Part shown: positions 45,937-59,411 of the stretch, in pieces
Position numbering within the stretch: position 1 is the first letter of the stretch
Layout: each line of letters starts with the position of its first letter
NCBI GenBank assembly: GCA_027485695.1
Contig: JAIXQO010000001.1
Span: forward strand, 62,001-126,000
Source of the DNA: Pseudomonadota bacterium
Lineage (GTDB): Bacteria > Bdellovibrionota > UBA1018
DNA length: 64,000 bases
Direction of reading: 5' to 3'
Notes under the pieces: model-generated
Database searches by the model: none
Seen by the model: the letters and a program-made list of their open reading frames with translations, nothing else
Told to the model about the DNA's origin: nothing
Program-made: the position numbers and the translations under genes

Positions 45937-47610
45937 ATGACCCATGGATTGAGTGTCGTGCTGTTATGGATGATTTCAGCGTCTGCCTTCGCCTCCATTG
46001 AACCGGATTGGTCCTCACAAGCGGTTCTCTACTCACCACGTTCGAACCCCTATGGTTACGACGCCGCCGAATGGGCCACGCGCCGCAGAGAAGGTCAGCA
46101 AATCGCGCTCGAGTACCCAGTTGAAATCTCCGGTGTCCTCGCCCCTTGGCGCCCCATGAAACAGTTTTTGAACGAACCAAGCCCAAGCCCGCTTCGTCAG
46201 CTGCTTCAGACGCTCTTCCAAAAATTTTCTAGAATTCGCTCCACGGACGACCTATTTGCATTGGCAGGGCTTCAGAGTTTTCCCGAAACTCGCCAGGCCT
46301 ATCCGTTTGATTTTCCGATTCCGAATTCCTCGAAACAAACGCGCATGGGCGTGACCTTGATTCACCGGAACGGCGTCGAGACATTTACGCTGAGCTGCGC
46401 GGCCTGCCACGCGAGTAATCTGTTTGGCACCAAAGTGCTTGGAATGACGAATCGTTTTCCACGCGCCAACGAGTTCTACTTCACCGGAAAAAAAGCGGCC
46501 CAATTCGTTTCGTCTGAGTTTTTTAGACTCAGCGTCGGTGCCACTCCAGAGGAAACAGCGGTGTACGAACTCCTACGCAAGCGGGCCAAGGCCGTCGGAG
46601 TCAAAATACCGGAAATCATCGGTCTCGACACCTCGCTTGCGCAAGTCGCGCTCTCCCTTGCCCGACGTGCGCCAGATGATGTCGCCAGTTTCGATCCTCG
46701 GTTCGAACGGCGACCTCGTGCAGTTTCCTTGGCGACACAAGTCGCCGACAGCAAACCAGCCGTCTGGTGGAACTTGAAATACAAGACACGGTGGTTATCA
46801 GATGGATCCGTGATTTCTGGTAACCCGGTCTATACGAATTTTCTCTGGAATGAGATTGGTCGGGGCACAGACTTAGTCGAACTGGAATCCTGGCTGGACC
46901 GAAATGAAGATCGTATTCGTTCGCTGACCACCGCAGTGTTTTCAACCGAAGCTCCTCACTATACGGATTTTTTCCCGGCGGAGTCGATCTCGCTCGACCG
47001 CGCTAAACGAGGTGAAACAAAATTCGTAGCTCTCTGTTCGCGTTGCCACGGCAACTACGAGAAAAATTGGTCACTCCCGAATGCCGATTCACTGTCGTTG
47101 GTTGAGAGACTCAAAACTCATCGCGTGAATTACGCGGAGAAGACCGTCGTAAGAAATGTCGGTACGGATCCAGGGCGCGCGCGCGGAATGAAAGATCTAG
47201 AACTCGGTCTGAATCCACTTCGCATCTCGCAGAAAAATCAGGTGCTCATCGAAACCCAAAATGGCTACGTTCCACCTCCACTCGTCGGGATCTGGGCGCG
47301 TTGGCCCTATTTCCATAACAACTCGGTCGCCTCACTCTGTGAGGTGCTCATGCCTGCGTCCGAACGTGCTCAGAAATTCTATATGGGAGAGGCGCTTGAT
47401 CGGACGCGTGATTTCGATTCCGAGTGCAACGGTTACCCGCTCGGCAATAAAACACCCGAGTTCTGGAAATCCAAAGATTTCCTCTATGATACGCGTCGAG
47501 TAGGTTTATCCAACCAAGGACACGATGAAGGAATATTCCTGAAAAAGGGCGTGTCCTTGATCACTCCCGAAGATCGACGGGATCTGGTGGAGTACTTGAA
47601 GACGCTGTGA
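45937..47610 (+). CDS. Di-heme cytochrome c family protein
   Basis: Two CXXCH motifs: LSCAACHASNLF and VALCSRCHGNYEKNW; signal peptide. Confidence 0.85.
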   Translation: MTHGLSVVLLWMISASAFASIEPDWSSQAVLYSPRSNPYGYDAAEWATRRREGQQIALEYPVEISGVLAPWRPMKQFLNEPSPSPLRQLLQTLFQKFSRIRSTDDLFALAGLQSFPETRQAYPFDFPIPNSSKQTRMGVTLIHRNGVETFTLSCAACHASNLFGTKVLGMTNRFPRANEFYFTGKKAAQFVSSEFFRLSVGATPEETAVYELLRKRAKAVGVKIPEIIGLDTSLAQVALSLARRAPDDVASFDPRFERRPRAVSLATQVADSKPAVWWNLKYKTRWLSDGSVISGNPVYTNFLWNEIGRGTDLVELESWLDRNEDRIRSLTTAVFSTEAPHYTDFFPAESISLDRAKRGETKFVALCSRCHGNYEKNWSLPNADSLSLVERLKTHRVNYAEKTVVRNVGTDPGRARGMKDLELGLNPLRISQKNQVLIETQNGYVPPPLVGIWARWPYFHNNSVASLCEVLMPASERAQKFYMGEALDRTRDFDSECNGYPLGNKTPEFWKSKDFLYDTRRVGLSNQGHDEGIFLKKGVSLITPEDRRDLVEYLKTL

Positions 47611-48244
47611 TCTCGGGCGGATGATCCGCCAGTGATCGGGCAGGCTCGATGAGTTTATGTTTTTTGCGAACCGTCAGCCAGCCTACGATGACGACAACGA
47701 TCCCGAGGAGGATCCATTGTCCCTGGGCGAGTGCGTCGCCGATCTGCTCGCGATTTCCGGCCGCAATACCCACCACATAAATCATCGCAGGAACGACGAT
47801 CAGAGCTCCCGCCGCATCGCACGCGATGAACGCCAACCATCGAAGCCTGAGTACACCGGAGGTGAACATGAAAATCGTACGAATTCCTGGCATGAACCTG
47901 GCCGCAAAAACGACTCCATATCCGTATTTCTGAAACGAGGCCTGAGCACTCACGAGTCGCTCATCCGTGAACGCGCGATTGAACGGCCATTTTCTGAGCA
48001 CACGCGTTCCGAATTTGCTCCCGATCCAGAACATCAAAGAGTCCGCAATTAAGATCGCTAGTATCGAAATTACGATGAGCAAAGGCGCGTCGGCTTGCCC
48101 CCGATAGACGAGGTATCCGCAGGTCAGGAGCACTAAGTCAGTCGAAATCGGAAAACAGAGTCCGGCCAGAAGTATAGAGCTGAAAACTGCCGGATAGAAA
48201 ACCGGATGACTCCCTGATAGATATGGACTCAGCCAATCGGGCAT
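47561..48244 (-). CDS. DedA-family membrane protein
   Basis: MFWIGSKFGTRVLRK, FQKYGYGVVFAARFMPGIRTIFMFTSGVLRL typical DedA motifs. Confidence 0.88.
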   Translation of the reverse strand: MPDWLSPYLSGSHPVFYPAVFSSILLAGLCFPISTDLVLLTCGYLVYRGQADAPLLIVISILAILIADSLMFWIGSKFGTRVLRKWPFNRAFTDERLVSAQASFQKYGYGVVFAARFMPGIRTIFMFTSGVLRLRWLAFIACDAAGALIVVPAMIYVVGIAAGNREQIGDALAQGQWILLGIVVVIVGWLTVRKKHKLIEPARSLADHPPEITASSSTPPDPVDLRE

Positions 48245-48256
48245 AATTCATCGTAG

Positions 48257-48778
48257 GTGAGTTTAATCATGATGAGAACCCAGAAATCAGAGACTCCGAG
48301 CACCGATACAGAGAAGTGTTGGAACTCCGCGCTGAACTACATTTCACGACGAGAGCGCTCATCACTCGAAGTCAGGGAGTATCTGATCGAGCGCCGAGGT
48401 TACGCGTCAGAAACGGTTTCCGAAATCGTCGAGAGGCTCATCTCCCACCGTTGGATCGATGATCAACGTCTTGCGGAGATCCTTGCTCGTGCTGAGTGGC
48501 GCAAGTCCAAAGGTACCCGGACGATCCAGCAGAAACTCAAACAAAAAGGTCTCCACCTGACCGAGCCTGAACTCAACACCATCCTCGAAGAAGATCAGCA
48601 CACCGACGCGCTGAAGCTTGCTTCTCACTGGGTGAAGCGCAAATACCCCGAATACCACCAAGATCCGCGCGAGCGGCAAAAAGCGTTTCAAGGACTCGTG
48701 CGGCGAGGGTTCAGTTTTGATATCGCTAAGCGCGCGCTCAGCCGCTCTCCCACCGAAGACGACGAAGAGACGCTTTAG
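48257..48778 (+). CDS. recX: Regulatory protein RecX
   Basis: ALNYISRRERSSLEVREYLIERRGY...VERLISHRWIDDQRLAEI; RecX helical repeats. Confidence 0.83.
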   Translation: MSLIMMRTQKSETPSTDTEKCWNSALNYISRRERSSLEVREYLIERRGYASETVSEIVERLISHRWIDDQRLAEILARAEWRKSKGTRTIQQKLKQKGLHLTEPELNTILEEDQHTDALKLASHWVKRKYPEYHQDPRERQKAFQGLVRRGFSFDIAKRALSRSPTEDDEETL

Positions 48779-48840
48779 GGTTTGGTTCGGACTCGACATT
48801 TCGATTGTTTTATCGAAATGACCGGCGTTTAAATATCCAC

Positions 48841-50505
48841 ATGTCGCTGACGTTCAATCCTTCTCAGTCTCGTCGTGAGTTCTTGGCATTCTTTGGTCGA
48901 TCTACCGCTGCAGTTGCCGCTATCTCGGCATTCCCGTTTGCATTGACCGCATGTAGCACGACACGTGAGAGCGCGCTCGGGCGATTGCCTTTTCAACCCA
49001 TGCTCCCTTCGACGGCAGACGAACTGAAACTCGTTCCGGGACTTCAGTACACCAAGGTCCTCGAATGGGGAGATAGCCTCAACGCCCAAGGTGAACGATT
49101 CGGCTTCAATAACGATTTTCTGCAATTCTTCGCAGCCGCCAACAAGACGGACGAAGGCGTACTCTGGGTGAACCACGAATATCTGAACCCGAGTTTCATT
49201 CATGGCCGTGACATCGATCGAAAGTCGGTTCGCTCCAAAAAAGAAATCGAAACCGAAATGGACGCGGTAGGCGGCTCATTGGTTGCGATCCGACGAAGCA
49301 CGGACACCGGTCACTGGGAAATGGTCAAGAACAGCCCTTACAATCGCCGAGTCACGGGACGCACGCCCATTCCTTTTGCAGGAAATCAAAAAATCAAAGG
49401 CTCCTCGACCGCGATCGGTACGCTCGGCAACTGCGCTGGGGGCCGTACTCCTTGGGGAACGGTCCTGACTTGCGAAGAAAACTATCAGGACTTTTATGTC
49501 GATCGCGAAATACAGTCAGACGGGACGACTCGCCCGATGAAATCGGGTTCTGATTTCGTGAATTGGTCCGCGGTATTCAACCATCCACCGGAGCACTACG
49601 GCTGGGTCGTCGAAGTGAACCCTTGGACCGGTGCTGCTCAGAAACATGTATCGCTCGGACGTTTCGGCCATGAGTGCGCGACCGTTCGCCAAGCCGCCGA
49701 TGGCCGCTGTGTGGTTTACTCGGGCGATGACTGGCAGGAGAAATGCCTTTATAAGTTCGTGGCGGATCAGCCAGGCAACCTTGAGAAAGGTACGCTCTAT
49801 ACGGCGAACTTAGAGCGCGGAGAATGGATTCCACTCGACCTCGAGAAATCTCCGGTCCTGAAGAAACTCTTTAAGAATCAAACGGACGTCTTGATCTATG
49901 CGAGACAAGCCGCCGAGCTCGTCGGCGGCACGAAATGTCATCGTCCCGAAGATATCGAGATTTGTCCTCGCACAGGCGCCGTCTATATCGCGATGACCAA
50001 CTGTGTGATCCAAAACGACTACCACGGTTACATCTTAAAACTCGAAGAAGAGAACAATGATCCGCTCTCTCTGAAATTCAAATCTTCGACGTTCTTGGCC
50101 GGCGGTCCAGACGCAACGATTTCATGCCCAGACAACTTGGCATTCGATCCAAAAGGCAACCTTTGGGTCACCTCCGACATTTCCAGTAGCAAAATCGGCA
50201 AAGGCGACTATCAACCGTTCGGCAACAACGGACTCTTCTTCGTTCCGATGAGCGGCCCATCGGCCGGTCTCGCATTCCAAGTCGCATCCGCTCCGGTCGA
50301 TGCGGAATTCACCGGCCCCCTCTTCTCACCAGATGGAAAAACGCTTTTCCTCTCCGTTCAGCACCCAGGCGAAGAGAGTCCGTCGATCCATCAACTCACC
50401 AGCCACTGGCCAAATGGGGGGTCGGAGATCCCAAGATCCGCAGTGGTAGCGATCGAAGGTCCGACGCTTCAGAAAATCTACGATGCCACGAGTTTAGAGG
50501 GTTAG
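48841..50505 (+). CDS. PhoX-family (DUF839) protein with Tat-type signal
   Basis: SRREFLAFFGRSTAAVAAISAFPFALTAC; FGFNNDFLQFF...GVLWVNHEYLNPSF, CAGGRTPWGTVLTCEENYQDF, GRFGHECATV, SPDGKTLFLSVQHPGE. Confidence 0.88.
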   Translation: MSLTFNPSQSRREFLAFFGRSTAAVAAISAFPFALTACSTTRESALGRLPFQPMLPSTADELKLVPGLQYTKVLEWGDSLNAQGERFGFNNDFLQFFAAANKTDEGVLWVNHEYLNPSFIHGRDIDRKSVRSKKEIETEMDAVGGSLVAIRRSTDTGHWEMVKNSPYNRRVTGRTPIPFAGNQKIKGSSTAIGTLGNCAGGRTPWGTVLTCEENYQDFYVDREIQSDGTTRPMKSGSDFVNWSAVFNHPPEHYGWVVEVNPWTGAAQKHVSLGRFGHECATVRQAADGRCVVYSGDDWQEKCLYKFVADQPGNLEKGTLYTANLERGEWIPLDLEKSPVLKKLFKNQTDVLIYARQAAELVGGTKCHRPEDIEICPRTGAVYIAMTNCVIQNDYHGYILKLEEENNDPLSLKFKSSTFLAGGPDATISCPDNLAFDPKGNLWVTSDISSSKIGKGDYQPFGNNGLFFVPMSGPSAGLAFQVASAPVDAEFTGPLFSPDGKTLFLSVQHPGEESPSIHQLTSHWPNGGSEIPRSAVVAIEGPTLQKIYDATSLEG

Positions 50506-50507
50506 AA

Positions 50508-50897
50508 CTAGGCCGATTCGGGCGCAGTGAGGATCTTTTTGATCTGCTGAATCAGCGCGTCCGGATCAAACGGCTTAGAGATCAAGCGATTGATTTTGAA
50601 CTCCCGCAGTGACTCCGGCGTGAGTTCAGTGTTCGCGGAAAGTACGATCACTGGTACGTTTCCATCGACCGCACGGATGGAGCGAATGAGTTCCTCGCCA
50701 TTTCCGTTTTCCATCATCCAGTCCGTCAAAATCAGGTCCGGGCGCTCGGTCATGAAATTTTTAAGCGCGCTTCGACCACCTTCGGCCTCCCGCACCTCGA
50801 AACCGTCGAGCCGCAAGAATTCCGCGAGGATTTCACGAATCACAGACTCGTCCTCGACAATGAGTACTTGGGGTGCGCGGGATGCGGATGACGCCAT
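50508..50897 (-). CDS. CheY-like single-domain response regulator
   Basis: VLIVEDESVIREILAEFLRLDGF, DLILTDWMMENGNGEELI, VIVLSANT, ISKPFDPDALIQ. Confidence 0.92.
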   Translation of the reverse strand: MASSASRAPQVLIVEDESVIREILAEFLRLDGFEVREAEGGRSALKNFMTERPDLILTDWMMENGNGEELIRSIRAVDGNVPVIVLSANTELTPESLREFKINRLISKPFDPDALIQQIKKILTAPESA

Positions 50898-51192
50898 AAT
50901 ATCTTTCTAATCTGACAAAAACAGTACGAGCTGTCTCAAGTATTAGATGCAAACAGCCCGGGTCGCCAAATTAATTTGCGGTTATGTGAAAAAGTTCATC
51001 TTTTTAATTTGGAGATGAAAAACCTGGTGGGAAACAGTGAAACAACGCCCACCTATTTGTGGGATCAAGGTTCGTTGGAGCCTTCCTGACGGGAGCTTTT
51101 TAATCAATCCAACTGACTGATCGATGGAACGACTCCCCCCCTGAAACACGGAACTCATGGCGGTCCAATATCTGCAAAGTTAGAGTGGATCT

Positions 51193-52281
51193 ATGGCAAT
51201 TCTCCTCACTGCTTCGCTCCTGCTCGCCTCGTTTTCGCCTGCGTATGCCGACCCGAAACTCTCTGATTTGAAACTTCCCGCGGGTTTCCAAATCGAAACC
51301 ATCGCGAAAATTCCGAATGCACGTGGGATGACGTTCAGTCCATCTGGAACGCTCTTCGTCGGGTCAAGAACGGAGGGCCGTGTCTACGCAGTGAAATTCG
51401 ATCGCGACTGGAAAAATCCGAAAATCTACCCGGTCGCCCTCAATTTCGAGCAACCGGTCGGAGTCGCGTTCAAGGACGGAGATCTCTATTTCTCATCGAT
51501 TTCAAAGATCTACAAAATCAAAGACGTCGAAAAAGACCTGATGAATTCACCTAAGCCTGTTCTCGTTACTGACCAGCTGCCCGACAAAGCTCATCATGGC
51601 TGGAAATTCATCGCGTTCGGTCCCGATGGAATGCTCTACGTTCCGATCGGTGCGCCTTGCAATGTTTGCGACGAAAAAGGCTTCTCAAACATCATGCGCA
51701 TGAAACCGGATGGAACTGGACTTGAGGTTTACGCGTCCGGCATTCGCAACACGGTTGGATTCGATTGGCATCCAACGACGAAGGAATTGTGGTTCACCGA
51801 GAATGGTCGCGACTGGATGGGCGATGATATCCCGCCTTGTGAATTGAACCATGCTCCCAAGGCTGGGATGCATTTTGGATTTCCTTACTGCCATGGATCC
51901 AAGATCCTCGATCCTGTGTACGGCAAGGACAAGAAGTGCGCGGACTACACGACGCCTGCATTTGAACTTCAAGCACACGTCGCACCACTGGGTATGCGTT
52001 TCTACCGGGGCAAGATGTTTCCGGAAAAATTTCGTAATCAGTTTTTCGTTGCTGAACACGGTTCATGGAATCGTTCCAAGAAGAGCGGCTACCGTTTGAT
52101 GCTAGCAACGACCAAAGCTGGCAAAATCACGAGCTACGAACCGTTCGTCGATGGTTTCATGAAGAATGAAAAAGCCTGGGGTCGTCCGGTTGACGTTGAA
52201 AACGCGCCAGACGGATCACTCATTGTTTCAGATGACGAAGCAAACGCCATTTATCGAATCACTTACTCTTCTCCGAAGTAG
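51193..52281 (+). CDS. Secreted sorbosone-dehydrogenase / PQQ-sugar-dehydrogenase-like beta-propeller protein
   Basis: LPAGFQIETIAKIPNARGMTFSPSGTLFVGSR, HHGWKFIAFGPDGMLYVPIGAPCNVC, ENGRDWMGDDIPPCELN, FFVAEHGSWNRS. Confidence 0.87.
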   Translation: MAILLTASLLLASFSPAYADPKLSDLKLPAGFQIETIAKIPNARGMTFSPSGTLFVGSRTEGRVYAVKFDRDWKNPKIYPVALNFEQPVGVAFKDGDLYFSSISKIYKIKDVEKDLMNSPKPVLVTDQLPDKAHHGWKFIAFGPDGMLYVPIGAPCNVCDEKGFSNIMRMKPDGTGLEVYASGIRNTVGFDWHPTTKELWFTENGRDWMGDDIPPCELNHAPKAGMHFGFPYCHGSKILDPVYGKDKKCADYTTPAFELQAHVAPLGMRFYRGKMFPEKFRNQFFVAEHGSWNRSKKSGYRLMLATTKAGKITSYEPFVDGFMKNEKAWGRPVDVENAPDGSLIVSDDEANAIYRITYSSPK

Positions 52282-52478
52282 TCGATACGAATCACATCCA
52301 CGATCTCGCCTCTGATGCTCCGGGGCGTTTCGGTATGTTTCAATCGTTCCACACTCGTTCCTCAGTTCTTTGCTGGGCTTCCTCGGCCTTTTTGCGACTT
52401 TTTTGCCCTTCCGCAAATTTTTAGATTGAACGGATTAAATTCCATTGATATGCGGCGCGTCATAAAGAGGACTCCCCT

Positions 52479-53207
52479 ATGAATAAGAAAATTGGCTTAG
52501 GAATTTTAGGCGCACTTCTCCTGTCCTTCTCGGGCTGCGAAGTGATCGAAGGTAACCTGTCCGGCGCAAGCAACCTGACAGTGATCGACACCAAAGGCGT
52601 CGCTCATGAACTCAAGGACGGCAGCTACAAAATCAAAATCAAGAACAAGACGATGGTCTTCAAAGACCAGTACTCCGGCGCAAAAGCGACGATCGCAATC
52701 CCACAAGGATTCGAACTTCCGGCTGCGAACGCTGGAAGCGTCACTCTTGCTGGCGACCGTATCGGCCAGAACATCGATCTCGTGTTCAACACTCGCCGCG
52801 TAGACACTGGCTCTACCCCGGTTTTGTCGTATGAATCGTGCGACTGCGACCGTGGCGGATGCTTCGGACGCCGCGACGTCACCACGACGTACAACTCCTC
52901 GACCTTCTACTACGACATCGCATTTTTGGCCAAAGACACCAAGGCACCATCCGGTGAATTCAGCGCGGTCGAAGGCAGCAAATCCGCGAACCGTTTCGTC
53001 GGACCTTGCTACAATGTGCGCCCACGCCCACGTTGCGTACCGCCTTCTTACTACGACGGACGCATCGGTCGTTGCGTGCTTCCTCCAGCACCTCCACGCC
53101 CACGTCCTCCAGTCGTAGTTCCAGCTCCACGTCCAGTTCCGGCTCCGACGCCTGCCTGCCCTCGTGGCACGCGCTGGGACGCTCGCATCCAGCGCTGCGT
53201 TCGCTAA
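52479..53207 (+). CDS. Hypothetical lipoprotein with Pro/Cys-rich C-terminus
   Basis: Lipobox LLLSFSGC; C-terminal proline/arginine-rich region with repeated WD/YDxRIxRCV motif. Confidence 0.75.
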   Translation: MNKKIGLGILGALLLSFSGCEVIEGNLSGASNLTVIDTKGVAHELKDGSYKIKIKNKTMVFKDQYSGAKATIAIPQGFELPAANAGSVTLAGDRIGQNIDLVFNTRRVDTGSTPVLSYESCDCDRGGCFGRRDVTTTYNSSTFYYDIAFLAKDTKAPSGEFSAVEGSKSANRFVGPCYNVRPRPRCVPPSYYDGRIGRCVLPPAPPRPRPPVVVPAPRPVPAPTPACPRGTRWDARIQRCVR

Positions 53208-53237
53208 GCTGAACTGATCAAAATTTGATCTATCGTG

Positions 53238-53270
53238 AAGGCTCCCTTTGAAAAAAGGGGGCCTTTTATT
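53238..53270 (+). terminator. Intrinsic terminator
   Basis: AAGGCTCCCTTTGAAAAAAGGGGGCCTTTTATTGTTTTT just downstream of the lipoprotein gene. Confidence 0.8.
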
Positions 53271-53411
53271 GTTTTTGAGCCGGGATTCTGGGGATTTTTG
53301 GTACTGCACGCGTTTTGCAAAACTTGGGCGCAGAGGTTCGTAGGATGTTTGCACGTAGTACCCGTTTCAGTCCCGCCAATCAGTCACCTTCGTCGCGGAA
53401 GGAATGAACTC

Positions 53412-53984
53412 ATGCAAAAGATCGCATGGCTGGTCAGCATTCTTGGAGTCACCATCGCATGGGGAGTGATGAGTACCTTGCCGTCGAACTCGGACTCTAC
53501 CGAGCGCGCCGCAACCCATCCCTCCTTCGAAAACCGTTTTTCTTCGGCCGCTCAAGAATCGATCTATCAATGCTTGCGACTCAAGAACGTGCAGAATTTC
53601 GGCGATCTCACACGGAATCTAGAGCAGTCCCTCGGTTCCCCTCGCAAAGAAATCTACTATCAGAATATCCATCTCAAGACGGCCAGCGGAAACCGCGCTC
53701 GAATCCGTTTAGTGGATCAAGAGGCGCGATTGTTCACGTTTGACGAGGAAGGGTTCCCCATTTTCAATGAAGTGCTCTCACCCGAACAGATGCATGAGCT
53801 ACTCAACGAGGGAAATATTCAGAAAAGCCAAGAAACTTACGGGCTCTTCTATCCGAAGAAAAATACATTCGCTGAAGGTATCGAAGAGAACGGAACGATG
53901 ATCCAGTTCCTATTGACCTCTGAGCTGGGAAGCCTCGGCTGCTACCAAGGAAAATGCGATTGCGTACAAACTGCCAATAACTAG
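53412..53984 (+). CDS. Hypothetical secreted/membrane-anchored protein
   Basis: In-frame ATG inside ORF 53235-53984; N-terminus MQKIAWLVSILGVTIAWGVM hydrophobic. Confidence 0.6.
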   Translation: MQKIAWLVSILGVTIAWGVMSTLPSNSDSTERAATHPSFENRFSSAAQESIYQCLRLKNVQNFGDLTRNLEQSLGSPRKEIYYQNIHLKTASGNRARIRLVDQEARLFTFDEEGFPIFNEVLSPEQMHELLNEGNIQKSQETYGLFYPKKNTFAEGIEENGTMIQFLLTSELGSLGCYQGKCDCVQTANN

Positions 53985-54000
53985 ATGCGCTCCCATAAAA

Positions 54001-54028
54001 AAAGGGAGCCCGTCACCAGGCTCCCTTT
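54001..54028. terminator. Intrinsic terminator between convergent genes
   Basis: AAAGGGAGCC-CGTCACCA-GGCTCCCTTT perfect inverted repeat with A/T tracts. Confidence 0.8.
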
Positions 54029-54053
54029 CTCGTTTCATTTTCAATACTAAGAT

Positions 54054-57376
<3,323 letters not shown>

Positions 57377-57628
57377 TGGTGATTTCCTTTTCTTTTACGC
57401 TAGTCCCTTTTGGACAAAACGGCACGTGAGAATGAGATTATTTTTGATTCATCGTCGAGCCAATGACGGCCCATCTCAAGATTAAGAATTTTTTCATTCT
57501 CCCCCGATTCGGGCGTTTAGGCGGTTACCTCGCTCAGGTTTTTACAGTGTCAAATTTGACACGTCCTGGATTTCCCGAGCTTTTGTCGGGTCCGCTCTGG
57601 TCGCATCATTGCATCTGATCCTCGTATC

Positions 57629-58504
57629 ATGGGAACTCACCACAAGCTGCTCTGCATGACCGTCGCGTTCATGGGTTTAACAAACCTAGCCTCAGCTCGG
57701 TCGTCTAAAAACTCAGACGGACCGATCCAATACTCCGCTGGGGTCGGTTACTCCGGCCGCGATACTTTTCGTGGGCCCAAGGGTGAACCACAACACCTCA
57801 ACTACTTCGGGGATTCTCGATCGGGTCCGGTACTCACGGCCACGGTGAGCGGCGCACATTCGTTTGGACGAGAGAAACAAATCTCTGGCTCCGTCTCCGG
57901 GATGACCTCTGCTCACTTCGGCGGAATAGAGGAATCCGTTCGCCTTAGGACTCCTATCGCGGACCGTCCGATTCTTTTGGGCATCGATTTCAAACAAAAC
58001 GCCGGTTACTCAAAATATGCAACCCAGATGAAATCAGGGTCGATCTCGGTGCTTACGCCTACGATCGGCAATCCAGAGAGCGGAGAACTACTGGTAGGCC
58101 TTTCAGGGAAATCTACTCGTCTCACCAAAGGAAACGGAAAATCAGGCGATCAAAAAGGCAGCCATCGTGTCAGTGCAGTCACGATCGGCCCACATGTGAG
58201 CTACCAGAAAAATCAGGTGGTTGATCTGAGCGCTTACGCGGAACTCCCGTTTTTTGTTCGAGATGAGCAAGATCAACGCGCGCCGGGCGTTCAATTCACG
58301 GACGTCTCCCGCAAAATCCTACCTCGAGGCGGCTCTGTTGGTGCGACGGCCTGGGTGTCTATCCCGACTGATCACGTAAGAATCAGCAATCTCCAGATCA
58401 AAGGTCAGATCGAAAAAACCCAAGTTCGTAGCCCGGACCAAATCGCTCCGAGTGAGCGCAACGGCTACTACTCGGGAACAATTTCGATCCAAGTCGGAAT
58501 CTAG
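57629..58504 (+). CDS. Hypothetical secreted protein, possibly outer-membrane/beta-rich
   Basis: Signal-like MGTHHKLLCMTVAFMGLTNLASA; alternating polar/aromatic strands. Confidence 0.55.
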   Translation: MGTHHKLLCMTVAFMGLTNLASARSSKNSDGPIQYSAGVGYSGRDTFRGPKGEPQHLNYFGDSRSGPVLTATVSGAHSFGREKQISGSVSGMTSAHFGGIEESVRLRTPIADRPILLGIDFKQNAGYSKYATQMKSGSISVLTPTIGNPESGELLVGLSGKSTRLTKGNGKSGDQKGSHRVSAVTIGPHVSYQKNQVVDLSAYAELPFFVRDEQDQRAPGVQFTDVSRKILPRGGSVGATAWVSIPTDHVRISNLQIKGQIEKTQVRSPDQIAPSERNGYYSGTISIQVGI

Positions 58505-59310
58505 ATATTAGACATGAAGTTTTGCAGGCCCTGGTGAAACTCTGAATATTGATCCAAATTCGAATGTTCTCCCCCGGGAATCGTCACCAACCGACAGCCT
58601 GGATTCAGGCGCGATAGTTCTAAGCCCTGCTCATAGGGAATCAATGCATCGTTCGTTCCGTGCAGAATCAAGATGGGTGCTTGAACAGATGGAATCCACA
58701 CGTTTGACGGAACCTTGAATCGAATGAGCCAGCTCGGCGCCCACGGAGCGACGAACTGAATTTCTCGTTCGAGCGAATAGTAAGGCGTCTCTAGCATCAG
58801 AGCCCTGATTTTGTTTCGGCTCGCCAGGTTGACCGCGAGTCCGCTCCCGACTGATCGACCATAGAGAGCGAATCGATGGTTTGGATCCAGAAAGCGCGCT
58901 TGAGCCGTAGCGAGGAACTGTTCAGCAATGCCGATCATCTGGGATTCGGATTCGATTGAACCCTCGCTCTTGCCAAAACCTGGATAGTCGTAGACCCAGA
59001 CCGACCAACCTGTCAGTTCAGCGATATCGTCAGCGACTTCGGACCAATGCTCGAGGCTCCCAGCGTTTCCGTGGAAATAGAGGATCGTTCCTCGAGAATT
59101 CACTGGCTCAACCAACAAACTATGGATCTTCAGTCCTTGGTGCTCGAAAAAGATCTCTTGGGAAGGAAGACGCGTGACATAACGGTACTCGTTTGACGTC
59201 TTATCCGGGTGAAAAATCAGACGCTGCTGGAATCCATAGATGAATCCGGCGGCCGCGCCAACAAAAACGAATATTCCCAAAGCGAACTTCAATCCTAAGA
59301 TGGCCATCAT
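58501..59310 (-). CDS. Alpha/beta hydrolase, membrane-anchored
   Basis: ILYFHGNAGSLEHWSEVA, YDYPGFGKSEG, LYGRSVGSGLAVNLA nucleophile elbow, ILHGTNDALIP, GGEHSN; N-terminal TM. Confidence 0.9.
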   Translation of the reverse strand: MMAILGLKFALGIFVFVGAAAGFIYGFQQRLIFHPDKTSNEYRYVTRLPSQEIFFEHQGLKIHSLLVEPVNSRGTILYFHGNAGSLEHWSEVADDIAELTGWSVWVYDYPGFGKSEGSIESESQMIGIAEQFLATAQARFLDPNHRFALYGRSVGSGLAVNLASRNKIRALMLETPYYSLEREIQFVAPWAPSWLIRFKVPSNVWIPSVQAPILILHGTNDALIPYEQGLELSRLNPGCRLVTIPGGEHSNLDQYSEFHQGLQNFMSNI

Positions 59311-59411
59311 CAGAGTCTCTTACAAAAGAGTAATCTTGGGTAGCGAGGTGAGATCAGGCGGTACGAGAAATCTAGCTTTTCATTTTGGAGTAGCAGCGAG
59401 ATAAGCATCCC

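Noticed and set aside
50990-51110. Possible riboswitch-like leader (GGTGGG...CCCACC)
   Set aside because: Only a short 6-bp stem with a long loop; no known riboswitch consensus recognised and no terminator/anti-terminator pair.
52506-53354. 282-aa minus-strand ORF
   Set aside because: Antisense to the lipoprotein gene and runs through its terminator; low-complexity Arg-rich translation.
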